Source: Mycobacterium branderi
Lineage (GTDB): Bacteria; Actinomycetota; Actinomycetes; Mycobacteriales; Mycobacteriaceae
Length of the DNA stretch: 64,000 nucleotides
Assembly: GCF_010728725.1 (NCBI RefSeq)
Contig: NZ_AP022607.1
Coordinates: forward strand, 310,001-374,000
Direction of reading: 5' to 3'
Part shown: positions 26,437-35,188 of the stretch, piece by piece
How positions within the stretch are numbered: position 1 is the first letter of the stretch
Layout: each line of letters starts with the position of its first letter
Notes under the pieces: model-generated
The model's database searches: none
What the model was told of the DNA's origin: nothing
The model's input: the letters and a program-made list of their open reading frames with translations, nothing else
Program-made: the position numbers and the translations under genes

Positions 26437-27474
26437 GTGATCGCCAACCGGTTCTGGCTGTTGCCGTTATGGGTGCAGGGGCTGGTGCGCGCCGCGATCT
26501 TCGCGCTCGCGGTCGGCGCCGTGGTGTACGTGCTGTACCCGACGTTCATCTACCGGATGGGCGTGCTGCTGTCCGCGCTGTCCGTTATTGCGTTGTGCGG
26601 GATCGCAATGGGCGCGACGCTGTACATCCAGCGCCCGGTCCGCCAACGTGCTGTGCAGGCGCTGGGCGGACTTGACCGCCCGCGAAGCCTGACCGCGCTC
26701 GAGGCATTGCGCACCGGCGAGGTGCCCAGCGATCCAGAGGTCCTGGCCGCCGCGATCCGCGCCGGCACTCTGGCGCAGGCCTATCGGCGCAAAACGACCC
26801 GCGCGCAGCGCGCAGCACAGTGGTGCATACCCGTCGTGGCGATCACCGCCGGCGTGGTGGAACTCTTCCGACTGCCGCCTGCGTTTGGTGGTCTGCTCAC
26901 AGGCGCCGGACTGCTGTGGGTGGTTCAGCTGGTGACCAATGCGCGCCGCCGCCGACGCACTGACGAGAGCCTGCAAGTGCTGCGCGCCGCCGCAGATCCC
27001 GGCATGCCGGAGGCAGCGGACGTCGACGCGTCGGCGTTGCCGCCGCTTCGGTACGGGCTAGGCATCGCGGCGATCGTGATCCCGGTGATCGCCTTCATGA
27101 CCCTGGTTTGGTTTGTGAGTTTCTCGGATCGGGACTGCCGCGTCGCCGGCGCCGCGGTGAACCTGATTTACGACAAAAGGCAGCTGGCCGACCCACGCAA
27201 TAGCGAAGCGAGCCTCCCGGCCTACCGGGCGTGGTCCCAGCAATTGCGCAGCTATGCCGACCAGGTGTCGGATCCGCGGATCGCGCCGCGACTGCGTCGT
27301 ATCGGCGATTTGTCTGCTCAAGCGGTGGCACTGGTCGAGCACTCCCGAGGTGCCGATGCCGGAGACTCGCGCGAGGACATCCTCCCGGGCCCCGACAAAG
27401 CCTTTGGTGCAACCATGCAGGCCATCTACACCGAGGACGCCGCGGTGGCCGCAGTCTGCTTCCCACACCGCTAA
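26437..27474 (+). CDS. Multi-pass membrane protein, paralog of 33558–34649
   Basis: From GTG 26437 the product has 345 residues. It has two N-terminal transmembrane helices (LVRAAIFALAVGAVVYVLYP, VLLSALSVIALCGIAMGATLYI), a cytoplasmic segment, two further helices, a helix near IAAIVIPVIAFMTLVWFV, and an exported helical domain. Shared features with 33558–34649 are LR(R/T)GEVPSDPxVLAxAIRxGT in the first loop and QDW/RAWSQQLxxYAxQxSxPxIxxxLRRIxxLSAQAVxxV in the C-domain. The paired cysteines SDRDCR and VCFPHR probably close the outer domain. Function unknown. Confidence 0.75.
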   Translation: MIANRFWLLPLWVQGLVRAAIFALAVGAVVYVLYPTFIYRMGVLLSALSVIALCGIAMGATLYIQRPVRQRAVQALGGLDRPRSLTALEALRTGEVPSDPEVLAAAIRAGTLAQAYRRKTTRAQRAAQWCIPVVAITAGVVELFRLPPAFGGLLTGAGLLWVVQLVTNARRRRRTDESLQVLRAAADPGMPEAADVDASALPPLRYGLGIAAIVIPVIAFMTLVWFVSFSDRDCRVAGAAVNLIYDKRQLADPRNSEASLPAYRAWSQQLRSYADQVSDPRIAPRLRRIGDLSAQAVALVEHSRGADAGDSREDILPGPDKAFGATMQAIYTEDAAVAAVCFPHR

Positions 27475-27545
27475 CCGGGTGGAAGCGATGTGTTCGGCGT
27501 GCTCGAATCGCGTGACGCCCAAATCTGTTGGCGTTGAGGGCAGCT

Positions 27546-28223
27546 CTAAACAATTCTCGTCGCTAAGGCCTGAGCGCACATGGGCATTAGAGACGCCAAC
27601 ACGACGGCGTTTGGCACGGTGGTGTCCAGCCCGGTGACAAAACGCAGTTTACGCTTCTTTCCGGTCAGCGCCCATATCCGTGTCTGTCCCTGCTTAGACG
27701 GAGATAGGTTATTAAAGGCGGGGTTGACCTCGACATGATAGAAATCCGCCCACGAATACGTTCTTGTGCGCATCGCTCTACCTGTGAATCCGCGATTCGT
27801 TAGCGTGATAAAACACCAGCCATCGTCGATGGTGTACTCTTCCCCGCCGCGCACCGCTTCATGAATACGCCCCGCGATTCGTGGCTCAATATACTGTCTA
27901 GAAATATCAGCTAGTCCCCGCCAGGCTATCTCGTTTTCTGGAATATCCCGTGCCAGCGGATTGTCGAAATTAAGAGAACTCGTATGCCCGCCTCTATCCA
28001 CAACCGAAAAGCCACGGTAAATGTACATACCACTTCCATAGGAGTTAGCTGGTCCAGGAACACCGATCTTCGTTCTGTGCCAATAAGCGACTTGCATGAT
28101 TTCGTCGAGTGCGATCGGCCGGCCTTGAAGAATTAGGTGAGAGTTGGTCAATGATATAAGCCATTGCTGACCATCCCAGAAGTTGGTCACGTATTGCCCA
28201 TCAGAACCTGGATACCATGGCAT
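27546..28223 (-). CDS. Hypothetical protein of atypical composition
   Basis: The 225-residue protein starts at ATG 28223. It opens with a YPGSDGQYVTNFWDGQQWLISLTNSHLILQG segment and reads as a beta-rich cytoplasmic protein with several aromatic strands and an IDDGWCFITLTNRGFTGRAM core, perhaps PH-like. It is clearly poorer in G+C than its neighbours, with A/T-ending codons, so recent transfer is likely. No named family. Next to it lies the fragment at 28409–28708. Confidence 0.6.
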   Translation of the reverse strand: MPWYPGSDGQYVTNFWDGQQWLISLTNSHLILQGRPIALDEIMQVAYWHRTKIGVPGPANSYGSGMYIYRGFSVVDRGGHTSSLNFDNPLARDIPENEIAWRGLADISRQYIEPRIAGRIHEAVRGGEEYTIDDGWCFITLTNRGFTGRAMRTRTYSWADFYHVEVNPAFNNLSPSKQGQTRIWALTGKKRKLRFVTGLDTTVPNAVVLASLMPMCAQALATRIV

Positions 28224-28408
28224 ACGGGTAGCCTCTCATAGTTCCGTCTTCGGCGCGGTGGGCACCTGTATCTCGGGGAACCTTGACACGATCTCCACCA
28301 GCGAGTGGTCTGGTAAGGAACTCATCTCCAAAGGGGGCCCCGTTACGTGGCGGGCGTGGCAGATGCCGAGACACCAATTATCGACGCGGCTTGCTTCCCC
28401 TGACACCG

Positions 28409-28708
28409 ATGGGCTTAGAATTGGGATTTGTCGATCCTGATGCAGGAGACCGATTTGGCGACGGGTCAACGGAATTTCAGGAATTCGCTAAGCTTCTCGA
28501 TTCCGCACTTCCGAAAGATTGGGAAGGTGCAGGCTCACAGGGCTATACGAAGCAGGACATCCGGCAACAAGATCGGGCAGAAATAACGGCGACTGTCAAC
28601 AACGTGATGCACGGAATAGTGCAGGATGAGGCCCGACAGCCCACTGCCGGGTCACCCTCGGCGCCAAGCACAATCTCCGCGGTCACCGGGCCGCCCAACA
28701 GCTTCTGA
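28409..28708 (+). CDS. ESX-associated-type fragment
   Basis: The 99-residue frame from ATG 28409 has an acidic head (DAGDRFGDGSTEFQEF), then LLDSALPKDWEGAGSQGYTKQDIRQQDRAEITATVNNVMHGIVQDEA and a Ser/Pro tail. The LPxxWxGxxxxxY…NxxQ…R spacing is what the N-terminal helices of ESX-secreted-associated proteins look like. The gene lacks the longer downstream domain such proteins usually have, and an earlier GTG frame ends before it, so it may be a truncated remnant. Confidence 0.4.
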   Translation: MGLELGFVDPDAGDRFGDGSTEFQEFAKLLDSALPKDWEGAGSQGYTKQDIRQQDRAEITATVNNVMHGIVQDEARQPTAGSPSAPSTISAVTGPPNSF

Positions 28709-28796
28709 CCGGGAAAGCGCCACCCCTCCTGTGCGCTCGGCGCGTGCATGGTTCGACTCGGTAAACCGGCCTAGCGCATGAGCGTCAAGCCCGACC

Positions 28797-29702
28797 TCAG
28801 TTCGCGGCGAGGTGCAACGCTTTTACCGCCGCCTGCACCACGTCTCGGCGAGCCGTATCGCCGGTGGGCGATGTGCCCAGGAAATAGGTGCTGGGGCTAG
28901 TGCCGACGACGATGATCACCACATCGTCGCCTTTGACGGTCGGATCGGCGAAGGTGACCGTGAACGTAGCGTCGATCTCGGCGGTCGGCACGCCATCGAT
29001 ATGACCGGATTTGGGTGCTGCCGCCGGCACCGTAGGCTCGTACGGCTCGTATAGGTCGCTTGCGGCAACACATCTCAACATCAGCTTGGCCTGTGCTGCC
29101 AGGCTCAAGGACTGGTCGAAATTGGTGATGCCCACCGTCACCTGAGCAATCCAGGTGCGGCCGCCCACGCGGCTAACCGTGTAATCCAGCGAGATCGCGT
29201 CGATCGAATTTGGTAACCGGTGTTCGGCCTTGGGCCGCCAGCCCGGCGCCACATTTTGCGGGAAGGACAAACCTCCCGCGGACACCACCCCGTTGACCGG
29301 CACCTGCCCACTCGACGCACTGTGCGTGCAGTCGGTCGCCGACCACGCATTGGGGGCCGCGGGTGAGGCTGCATCCGCGGCGGCCCCCGATGGGGGGTCC
29401 TTGCCGTAGAAGACCACCGCGACCACGACGGCCACCACCACGACGATGGCCGCGGCGACACCGCCCACAACTCCCGCCCTGCGGTTCGCGTGGCCAGACA
29501 CGACCCGCAGCGCTCGGCCAGCCGCTGGTGCGGCGGGCGGGTTGAAACCGCCCAGATCCGCCGCGGGGCCGAACCTCGCCGACGGGTACTGCGCCGGCCA
29601 CGACCAGCCCGACAGGACACCATCCGCATCGCCGCCGTACGCGTCGTCGGCGCGCGGGCCCTCGCCATACGGACTGATCACTGCTTCCCCGATTCGCCGC
29701 AC
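28797..29702 (-). CDS. Single-pass membrane protein with large exported domain
   Basis: The 301-residue protein has a Gly/Pro/Ala-rich cytoplasmic tail, a transmembrane helix (GVVGGVAAAIVVVVAVVVAVVFYG) and an exported beta-rich domain of about 195 residues. That domain has LPNSIDAISLDYTVSRVGGRTWIAQVTVGITNF, one CVAASD cysteine and FTVTFADPTVKGDDVVIIVVG. This is a mycobacterial envelope protein of unknown function; the layout matches the sensor-domain neighbours but the sensor signature itself is absent. Start ATG 29702. Confidence 0.65.
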   Translation of the reverse strand: MRRIGEAVISPYGEGPRADDAYGGDADGVLSGWSWPAQYPSARFGPAADLGGFNPPAAPAAGRALRVVSGHANRRAGVVGGVAAAIVVVVAVVVAVVFYGKDPPSGAAADAASPAAPNAWSATDCTHSASSGQVPVNGVVSAGGLSFPQNVAPGWRPKAEHRLPNSIDAISLDYTVSRVGGRTWIAQVTVGITNFDQSLSLAAQAKLMLRCVAASDLYEPYEPTVPAAAPKSGHIDGVPTAEIDATFTVTFADPTVKGDDVVIIVVGTSPSTYFLGTSPTGDTARRDVVQAAVKALHLAAN

Positions 29703-29930
29703 CCGGCGCCGCTAGGGCTCCAGGCTTGCTGCCTTGGTTCCATTCTCACCCACCCACGCAGCGACACTCATCAGAAAATTGTCGGCGCCGCAGCAGCACC
29801 GGCGGCAAAGTGAGACTGGAAACGCTGGCGCCCGAACAGCGCAGGTTTTGCGGGCTGCCCCGGGTGAAGCGCGCGAGCCGGGTGGAAGCGTTCGGAGGTC
29901 GCGTGCCCGCAGTCGGCGCGATGAATGCGG

Positions 29931-31217
29931 CTACTTGCCCGCGAGCATGCGGTACTGGGCTGATGTTTGCTGCATTGCGTCTTTCTCGGTATCGGAAAAG
30001 ACGGTGTATGCGTAGCGATCGGCCCTGGCAACACATTTGAAATGCCACTGGATCCACAGCCAAGACCCGGGTGCGGTGGGTGGTAGTGCGCCGGCTATTC
30101 GCTGATAGCACTGGGCTTCCGGAAGGCCCGGCACGTGATCATTAAGCGGCTCAACGCCGGCGACGTGAGTGAGCTCGGTGCCGATATGGTTGACCACGCG
30201 CTCGGCGGCCTCGGCGTTGCGGGTTTGGTAGACGGTGGCCGAGCGTTGACTGACGTAGTCCACGCCCGCTGTCCGTAGCGCAGCAGCTGCCTGGAGCGGG
30301 TCGGCCTCGAAGTGCAGCCATCCGGCCGGGCGCCATACCCCGGCGTTTAGTGACGGTATCGGGGCGCCTTCGCCTGCCAGGGTGGCGGCCAGAATGCGTC
30401 CCGACGGGTCTTTCGGCAATGAGCCGAGCCTGGCCGGATCCGTCGGAATGAACTGGTCGATCAGCGGTTTCTGCAGGGTAAGGCTTGCTACCACGAAGCT
30501 CTGGGCAGTGTCGGCGCGGCGGTCGGCGGTGCTGTAGGCCGACTGGTACAGGACGTAGGGCCCATACGGCGTGAAACTCTCAACGATTGGTATGCCGCCA
30601 CGGGTATACCGTGTCGCGATCGCTTCCTGGTACCCGCGAATGGTCGTCGGCTCATGCGGTGAGTCTCCGGGCACCGTCGGATTAGACGCTGCCATTTCGG
30701 CTCCGGCAGCAGCTGCTGAGGCCGCGTCCGGAAACCGTAGGACCGCGTTGGTCAACCCTTGCTCGGCCCCACCAGCAGGGGATGCGACCCGCATGCTGGA
30801 AAAGCCGGCGATGAACCCGTGGCTTGCGGCGATGTCTGAAAACGGGCGGTCTAGCGTTTCGTGCACGTCGGCGGCCGTGGCGATCGGCCCTGTCCGAATG
30901 GCCGAATCAAGGTTAGGGCGCCGCTTTAGAAAATCCTTGACCTGCCAGGGGCCCACCACAAAGTCGGCCAGCCGATGCGCCTCCAAAATTCCCTGCATCA
31001 CCTGATCGTCGCCGGCCGTGCCGATCGGATGGCCGGCCGCGGTGGGATAGACGCCGGTGTCCATCAGCGCCACGTTCGCATCATCTGACGCCGGTGCCAT
31101 GAGCGCTTGGCCGGCAACCGTGCCTCCACAGCCCACCAGCATCGCCACCGACATGGTTGTCAGGGTCAACGTAAGTGCCCGGCCCAGACGTTCGATGTAT
31201 GTCCGCAAGCCACTCAC
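29931..31217 (-). CDS. DUF7373 lipoprotein
   Basis: The 428-residue precursor starts at GTG 31217 and has a basic N-region, hydrophobic core and lipobox LVGC (Cys 30). The two-part DUF7373 architecture follows. First is a VALMDTGVYPT segment, EAHRLADFVVGPWQV and a GFIAGFSSMR strand with LTNAVLRFPDAASAAAAGAEM. Then comes a second domain with TPYGPYVLYQSAYS, PLIDQFIPTDPARLGSLPKDPSGRI and a final CVARADRYAYTVFSD…QQTSAQYRMLAGK. One of four paralogs here (also 37647, 38962, 46326). These lipoproteins are mycobacterial and of unknown function. Confidence 0.85.
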   Translation of the reverse strand: MSGLRTYIERLGRALTLTLTTMSVAMLVGCGGTVAGQALMAPASDDANVALMDTGVYPTAAGHPIGTAGDDQVMQGILEAHRLADFVVGPWQVKDFLKRRPNLDSAIRTGPIATAADVHETLDRPFSDIAASHGFIAGFSSMRVASPAGGAEQGLTNAVLRFPDAASAAAAGAEMAASNPTVPGDSPHEPTTIRGYQEAIATRYTRGGIPIVESFTPYGPYVLYQSAYSTADRRADTAQSFVVASLTLQKPLIDQFIPTDPARLGSLPKDPSGRILAATLAGEGAPIPSLNAGVWRPAGWLHFEADPLQAAAALRTAGVDYVSQRSATVYQTRNAEAAERVVNHIGTELTHVAGVEPLNDHVPGLPEAQCYQRIAGALPPTAPGSWLWIQWHFKCVARADRYAYTVFSDTEKDAMQQTSAQYRMLAGK

Positions 31218-31502
31218 ACCGCTAAGCGTGCCGTATCCCAGGGCTCATTGCGGCCGAGCCGGTAAATCGCACAGACGAAGCTGTGGTCGGGCCGCGGATA
31301 GTCACACATCGCTGTCGGGCCCGGCGGATGCCTTTGGCCGACCGGAAAGCTGTGAGACATGCACCAACACAACGTTATTGCGCCACAAACGTGTGCGCGG
31401 GCCCAGGTACCGTGTTCATACCGCTGAGGTGTCGAGAGACGAAGGTTGCGTTTTCCTGCGGTTGTGTGAAGGTGGTGTGGGCCCTGATCGTGAGGAGAGC
31501 GT

Positions 31503-32267
31503 ATGCCGCTGGTCTCGGCTGCGATATGCCCGCACCCGATGATGTTGATACCGGACGTTGTCGGTGAGGTTGGCGAAGGGTGGGACAGGTTGCGTGCAGC
31601 CTGTCTGGAAGCGGTTCGTCAGCTGAATGTTCCCGTCTACGACGGCAAGCATGCGCCTGCCGCGGATGCGCCGCACCTGGTGGTGATCGTCGGCGGCGAT
31701 GACACGACCAGGAGTTTCGACCCGTCCGGTGCGTATGGAAGTCTCCTGTCGAACGGCATTTACTGGGAGTACGGGTGGGGCAGCGATAGCGAAGACGCGC
31801 AGCCACTGCCGCTGTCTCTCACCCTCGGCTACTGGCTCCTGTTGACCGCCAAACCCGCGGGAATGATTGTGGCCGACATCGCCTTTCAAGCGATCGATTT
31901 CGATGCCTCACCGCAGGAGTGCGTTGCGCTGGGGCAGGATCTGGCCGGGCGGGCCGAGCGGGTCGCGATGCTCGTCATGGGTGAAGGGTCGACGTGTATG
32001 ACGGCGAGCGGACGGGAATGGTGGGGCAAACGGGCGAGGCTGTGCGACACCAAGGTGTTGCGGGCCCTGGAACAAGCAGACGCTGACGCGCTCGCTCGAC
32101 TCGATCCGACCGAGTTCCTACAGACGGCGACCGGGCGAGCAGCATGGCAAGTTTTAGGCGGAGCTGGCAGTGGGCAACGGTTCCACGGCCGATTGCATGG
32201 TGATACAGCCGTTAGCGGCCTGGGATATTTCGTGGCGAGCTGGGCTCAGCGCAGCGACGTTCGCTGA
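31503..32267 (+). CDS. LigB-type class III extradiol dioxygenase-like protein
   Basis: The 254-residue protein starts at ATG 31503 with GAGGAG upstream. It has the LigB-superfamily opening VSAAICPHPMMLIP and later VVIVGGDDTTRSF, then ERVAMLVMGEGST. M. tuberculosis has a similar protein of unknown role (Rv2728c family). The CPHPM histidine, which would be one iron ligand, is present, but I cannot identify the remaining ligands with confidence, so dioxygenase activity is not assured. Cytoplasmic. Confidence 0.75.
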   Translation: MPLVSAAICPHPMMLIPDVVGEVGEGWDRLRAACLEAVRQLNVPVYDGKHAPAADAPHLVVIVGGDDTTRSFDPSGAYGSLLSNGIYWEYGWGSDSEDAQPLPLSLTLGYWLLLTAKPAGMIVADIAFQAIDFDASPQECVALGQDLAGRAERVAMLVMGEGSTCMTASGREWWGKRARLCDTKVLRALEQADADALARLDPTEFLQTATGRAAWQVLGGAGSGQRFHGRLHGDTAVSGLGYFVASWAQRSDVR

Positions 32268-32560
32268 CTCACCAGAACATGTGAAACACAACGGGTTCGG
32301 AAGATGAGGTGTGGGCCAGTTCCGAGTCGGCCTTACCAGCCAGATTCTCAACTCGCGGTATTCGCCGACTGCGCTTGCCCGCGCCGACATGTTGACCGCG
32401 GCAGCCGCCAATGTCGACTCCTACTAAGATTCTGCGCGGCCTCAACAAGCTGTGAAATCGCCAGATCACTGTCGGCGTAGGCAGCGTCCACCGATGGGGG
32501 CGGTGATGTCCCGTCGAAGTATTGCCCGTGACGCAGGCGGGGAGAGGCGAGAATATCTGG

Positions 32561-32962
32561 ATGGACTTCGCAATGCGCTACGACCGCTGGTATCGGCCAC
32601 TGGCATCGCTGTTGGGCGTAGGGCCCAGGTGGACGAAAATTCAGGTGCTCGACGGCACGCTGCACATCAAGCACGGCTGGATCTTTCGGATGGATGTCCC
32701 GCTCACCGATATCGAGTCCGCGAGTCAGGTGGCCGAGCGGCCCTGGGCGTGGGGAGCGCATCCGGCCAAAGACGGCTGGCTTGTCAATGGTTCACGACGC
32801 GGCATCGTCGAAGTCAGGTTCAGCCGGCCTGTCGAACCGAAAAGAGCATTGCGAGGCGCGAATTGGCTCGGCGCGGATTGGCCCGGGGGATTGCCCCGCG
32901 CCGTCTATATCAGCGTCACTGAACCGGATGCCTTTATCGCCGCGGTCACCTCGCACAGCTGA
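32561..32962 (+). CDS. PH-like hypothetical protein
   Basis: From ATG 32561 the product has 133 residues; TTG 32522 is also in frame. It reads as a single compact beta-barrel domain: MRYDRWYRPLASLLGVGPRWTKIQVLDGTLHIKHGWIFRMDVPL, then a final helix EPDAFIAAVTSH. Actinobacterial proteins of this type are small PH-like domains of unknown role. The 293 bases upstream (32268–32560) hold no gene I can support. Confidence 0.6.
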   Translation: MDFAMRYDRWYRPLASLLGVGPRWTKIQVLDGTLHIKHGWIFRMDVPLTDIESASQVAERPWAWGAHPAKDGWLVNGSRRGIVEVRFSRPVEPKRALRGANWLGADWPGGLPRAVYISVTEPDAFIAAVTSHS

Positions 32963-33037
32963 TAATTGCGGCAACGCATGGCCCGGTGTGGTTCTCTCAT
33001 CCCAGTTACCGGTTGCCTGGCTGTTGTTGCGGTTCGG

Positions 33038-33460
33038 TCAACTGTCGGTACGGGCGCGGCGCCCACTCCATCCTTCAAGCGGATTCCATGACCGGCTGCG
33101 CTTGACGACGTGCAGATAGTAGGCGTAGTTCGCGGTCAGCATCACTGCCACCGCGAATGCCACACCCACCGGGCGAGCGATCGAATCCGGTACTGGGAGG
33201 ACAACCATCGCCGCCGCGAGGGCGATCGCCGCCGCGAGCAGCGTAATTCCTTTGCGCCACATGCCTTTGGCCATGAAATAGAACGGCCCGAACAAGAATG
33301 CCGGGAAGTTGCCGGTGAGACGGAACCTGGCGCCAAACGGCAGCGCCTTGTAGGCTTCCCGCGCCGCCGGTGACGACGACGGCAACCCGTAGGCGTCAAA
33401 GAAGGCGAAGCGCTGCTGCCAGCGCTGCGGGACGTCGTTGATGTCGTAGCTTTCGGGCAC
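33038..33460 (-). CDS. DUF2628 membrane protein
   Basis: The 140-residue protein matches DUF2628. RWQQRFAFFDAYGLPSSS opens it, followed by LPFGARFRLTGNFPAFLFGPFYFMAKGMWRKGITLL and two hydrophobic segments (AIALAAAMVVLPV, VGVAFAVAVMLTANYAYYLHVV). DUF2628 proteins are small membrane proteins with a cytoplasmic head that lies on or against the membrane; function unknown. ATG start at 33460. Confidence 0.85.
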   Translation of the reverse strand: MPESYDINDVPQRWQQRFAFFDAYGLPSSSPAAREAYKALPFGARFRLTGNFPAFLFGPFYFMAKGMWRKGITLLAAAIALAAAMVVLPVPDSIARPVGVAFAVAVMLTANYAYYLHVVKRSRSWNPLEGWSGRRARTDS

Positions 33461-33557
33461 ACTCAGACATTACAGCCGCGCCGCGTCGCGGACCCGCATG
33501 AATCTGCACCGGCCCGGCACGATCAGACCCGGACATCAACTGCGTGGCGACGGCGGT

Positions 33558-34649
33558 TCAGCTATGTGGATGGCAGGCTGATACGAGGTCCTTTTCTTCG
33601 GAGACCAGCTCGTTGACAGTGTTCTGGTAGGCGGTTTTTTGGTCATGGATGGCGTCCGGCGATGGGCTGGCCCCCGGGTCTTTTCGTATGTCCTGCACCT
33701 GCGACACCGCCTGTGCGGATAGTTCAGCGATCCGACGCAGGTGTCGGGAAACCTCCGGTGTGGACGGTTGGCGCGCGTAGTTCTGCAGCTGATTTGACCA
33801 GTCCTGGTACCGGCTCAGGTCCGGATCGCCGGCAGTGATCAGATTGGGGTCGAGCATGTCGCGATGCGCGTAGATGAAGTCGACGACATCACTGGCGGTG
33901 TGGCATTCCGGCGTGAGACCCGCCGTGTGGCTCTCGAATGCTCCCGATAGGTAACCTATTGTCCCGAAACCGATTCCAGCCACTGCAATCACCAGCAGCG
34001 TCGCCAAGATTCGCCGCGGCGGCAAGACGACGGAATCCTCGGTCTCGCTCGCTGCAGCCGCTGCTTCAGGAATATCGGTGGCGGCTGCGCGTAGCAGCTC
34101 AACATTCTGTGGTAGTCGCCGCGCCTTGTACGAGGTCCATGCGAAATATGTTGCGAAATAGACTGTGAATCCGGTCCATAGCAGCCCGCGCCGTATGTCG
34201 TTGTCGACGAACGCCAGCACGGCAAGCACAAGGTACATCGCGGGCATCCACCACTTTGCCGTTGTCTGCCATCGGGTCGCGCGACGAAGGTAGGCCAGGC
34301 TCACGGTGCCCACCCGGATGGCTGAGGCCAGGACGCGAGGATCGGAGGGAACCTCACCGCGCCGCAGTGCCCTGCTGACCTGACTGCGCTGCTCGAGATT
34401 CAGCCCGGTGAGGGCCGCGGCGTATTGGTGTCGTACCGGCTTCTCCAAGTAGACCATCGGCCCGGCAACGGCCAGGCTCAATCCGGCTAGCGACACCAGC
34501 GCCCACAGCCAGCCGGTCCTGCCGACAAATCCCGGAAACAGTGCCGCCACGATCGCGGTGAGCATCACCGCACTCACCAACCCGTTAACCAGCCAGCGCG
34601 CCCACCACGGCGCCACCACCATCCGTGCCCACATGGTTTGCGAGTTCAT
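33558..34649 (-). CDS. Multi-pass membrane protein, paralog of 26437–27474
   Basis: From ATG 34649 the product has 363 residues with the same design as 26437–27474: two N-terminal helices (WLVNGLVSAVMLTAIVAALFPGF, LWALVSLAGLSLAVAGPMVYL), the shared ALRRGEVPSDPRVLASAIRVGT loop, two middle helices, one more helix and an exported domain ending HLRRIAELSAQAVSQV…ACHPHS. An in-frame ATG at 34790 would add an arginine-rich head that overlaps the upstream gene, so I reject it. It lies 25 bases after 34675–35079 and is probably co-transcribed with it. Confidence 0.75.
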   Translation of the reverse strand: MNSQTMWARMVVAPWWARWLVNGLVSAVMLTAIVAALFPGFVGRTGWLWALVSLAGLSLAVAGPMVYLEKPVRHQYAAALTGLNLEQRSQVSRALRRGEVPSDPRVLASAIRVGTVSLAYLRRATRWQTTAKWWMPAMYLVLAVLAFVDNDIRRGLLWTGFTVYFATYFAWTSYKARRLPQNVELLRAAATDIPEAAAAASETEDSVVLPPRRILATLLVIAVAGIGFGTIGYLSGAFESHTAGLTPECHTASDVVDFIYAHRDMLDPNLITAGDPDLSRYQDWSNQLQNYARQPSTPEVSRHLRRIAELSAQAVSQVQDIRKDPGASPSPDAIHDQKTAYQNTVNELVSEEKDLVSACHPHS

Positions 34650-34674
34650 CAGATCCCGATCCGCGAGACTGCAA

Positions 34675-35079
34675 CTACCGCGGCGGCGAGAAGCGCTGCG
34701 GCGGCGGGGGATAGGCGCCGGGGTAGGGATACTGCTGCGGCGCTGGGGGATAGGCCCCGTGGTACGGGTACTGCTGCTGGGGTGCGGCATAGCCGCCGGA
34801 GTACGGATACTGTTGCGGCGGCGGGGAATAACTGTGCGAAACGGGGAATTGCCCTCCGCCGGAGGGCTTTGCGCGGTTGGCCAGCGCGAGCCTGGCCGCG
34901 AGTATCGAGACCGCCATCAGCAGCGTCCCGGGTAGCCGTTGGTGGAGGCCCAACAACAGGACCGCCGCGGGGACCCAGCACAGCGCGGAGATGGTCCACA
35001 AAACAATTGGTTTGCGGTAGGGCGCTTGCTGCGGCGGCGGCGATGAGTCGTACTGAATCGGGTTGTGCGGGAAGGTCAT
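34675..35079 (-). CDS. Small membrane protein with Pro/Tyr/Gln repeat tail
   Basis: From ATG 35079, with AGGAG upstream, the 134-residue protein has two transmembrane helices (IVLWTISALCWVPAAVLLL, LPGTLLMAVSILAARLAL). A tail of four imperfect repeats of a (Q)QYPYxGAYPP type follows, read by about residues 92–134. The tail has a low-complexity, extensin-like look, common in mycobacterial envelope proteins. It is followed by 33558–34649 in the same unit. Confidence 0.7.
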   Translation of the reverse strand: MTFPHNPIQYDSSPPPQQAPYRKPIVLWTISALCWVPAAVLLLGLHQRLPGTLLMAVSILAARLALANRAKPSGGGQFPVSHSYSPPPQQYPYSGGYAAPQQQYPYHGAYPPAPQQYPYPGAYPPPPQRFSPPR

Positions 35080-35188
35080 CGGTTTCTCCTGTGAAAGTGT
35101 CAGCGAGTGTAAGGGACCGGCACGGGCAGCGGAGCACCAGCTGGCCGCGACTGACGGGCACTGTCGGCCGAGGTGGTGCCCGGGCCCA

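Noticed and set aside
28284..28310. TTGACA at 28284 as a −35 box
   Set aside because: No acceptable −10 sequence 16–18 bases downstream.
33558..34790. Upstream ATG 34790 for the paralogous membrane gene
   Set aside because: It would overlap the Pro/Tyr-rich gene by more than 110 bases and adds a low-complexity basic head absent in the paralog.
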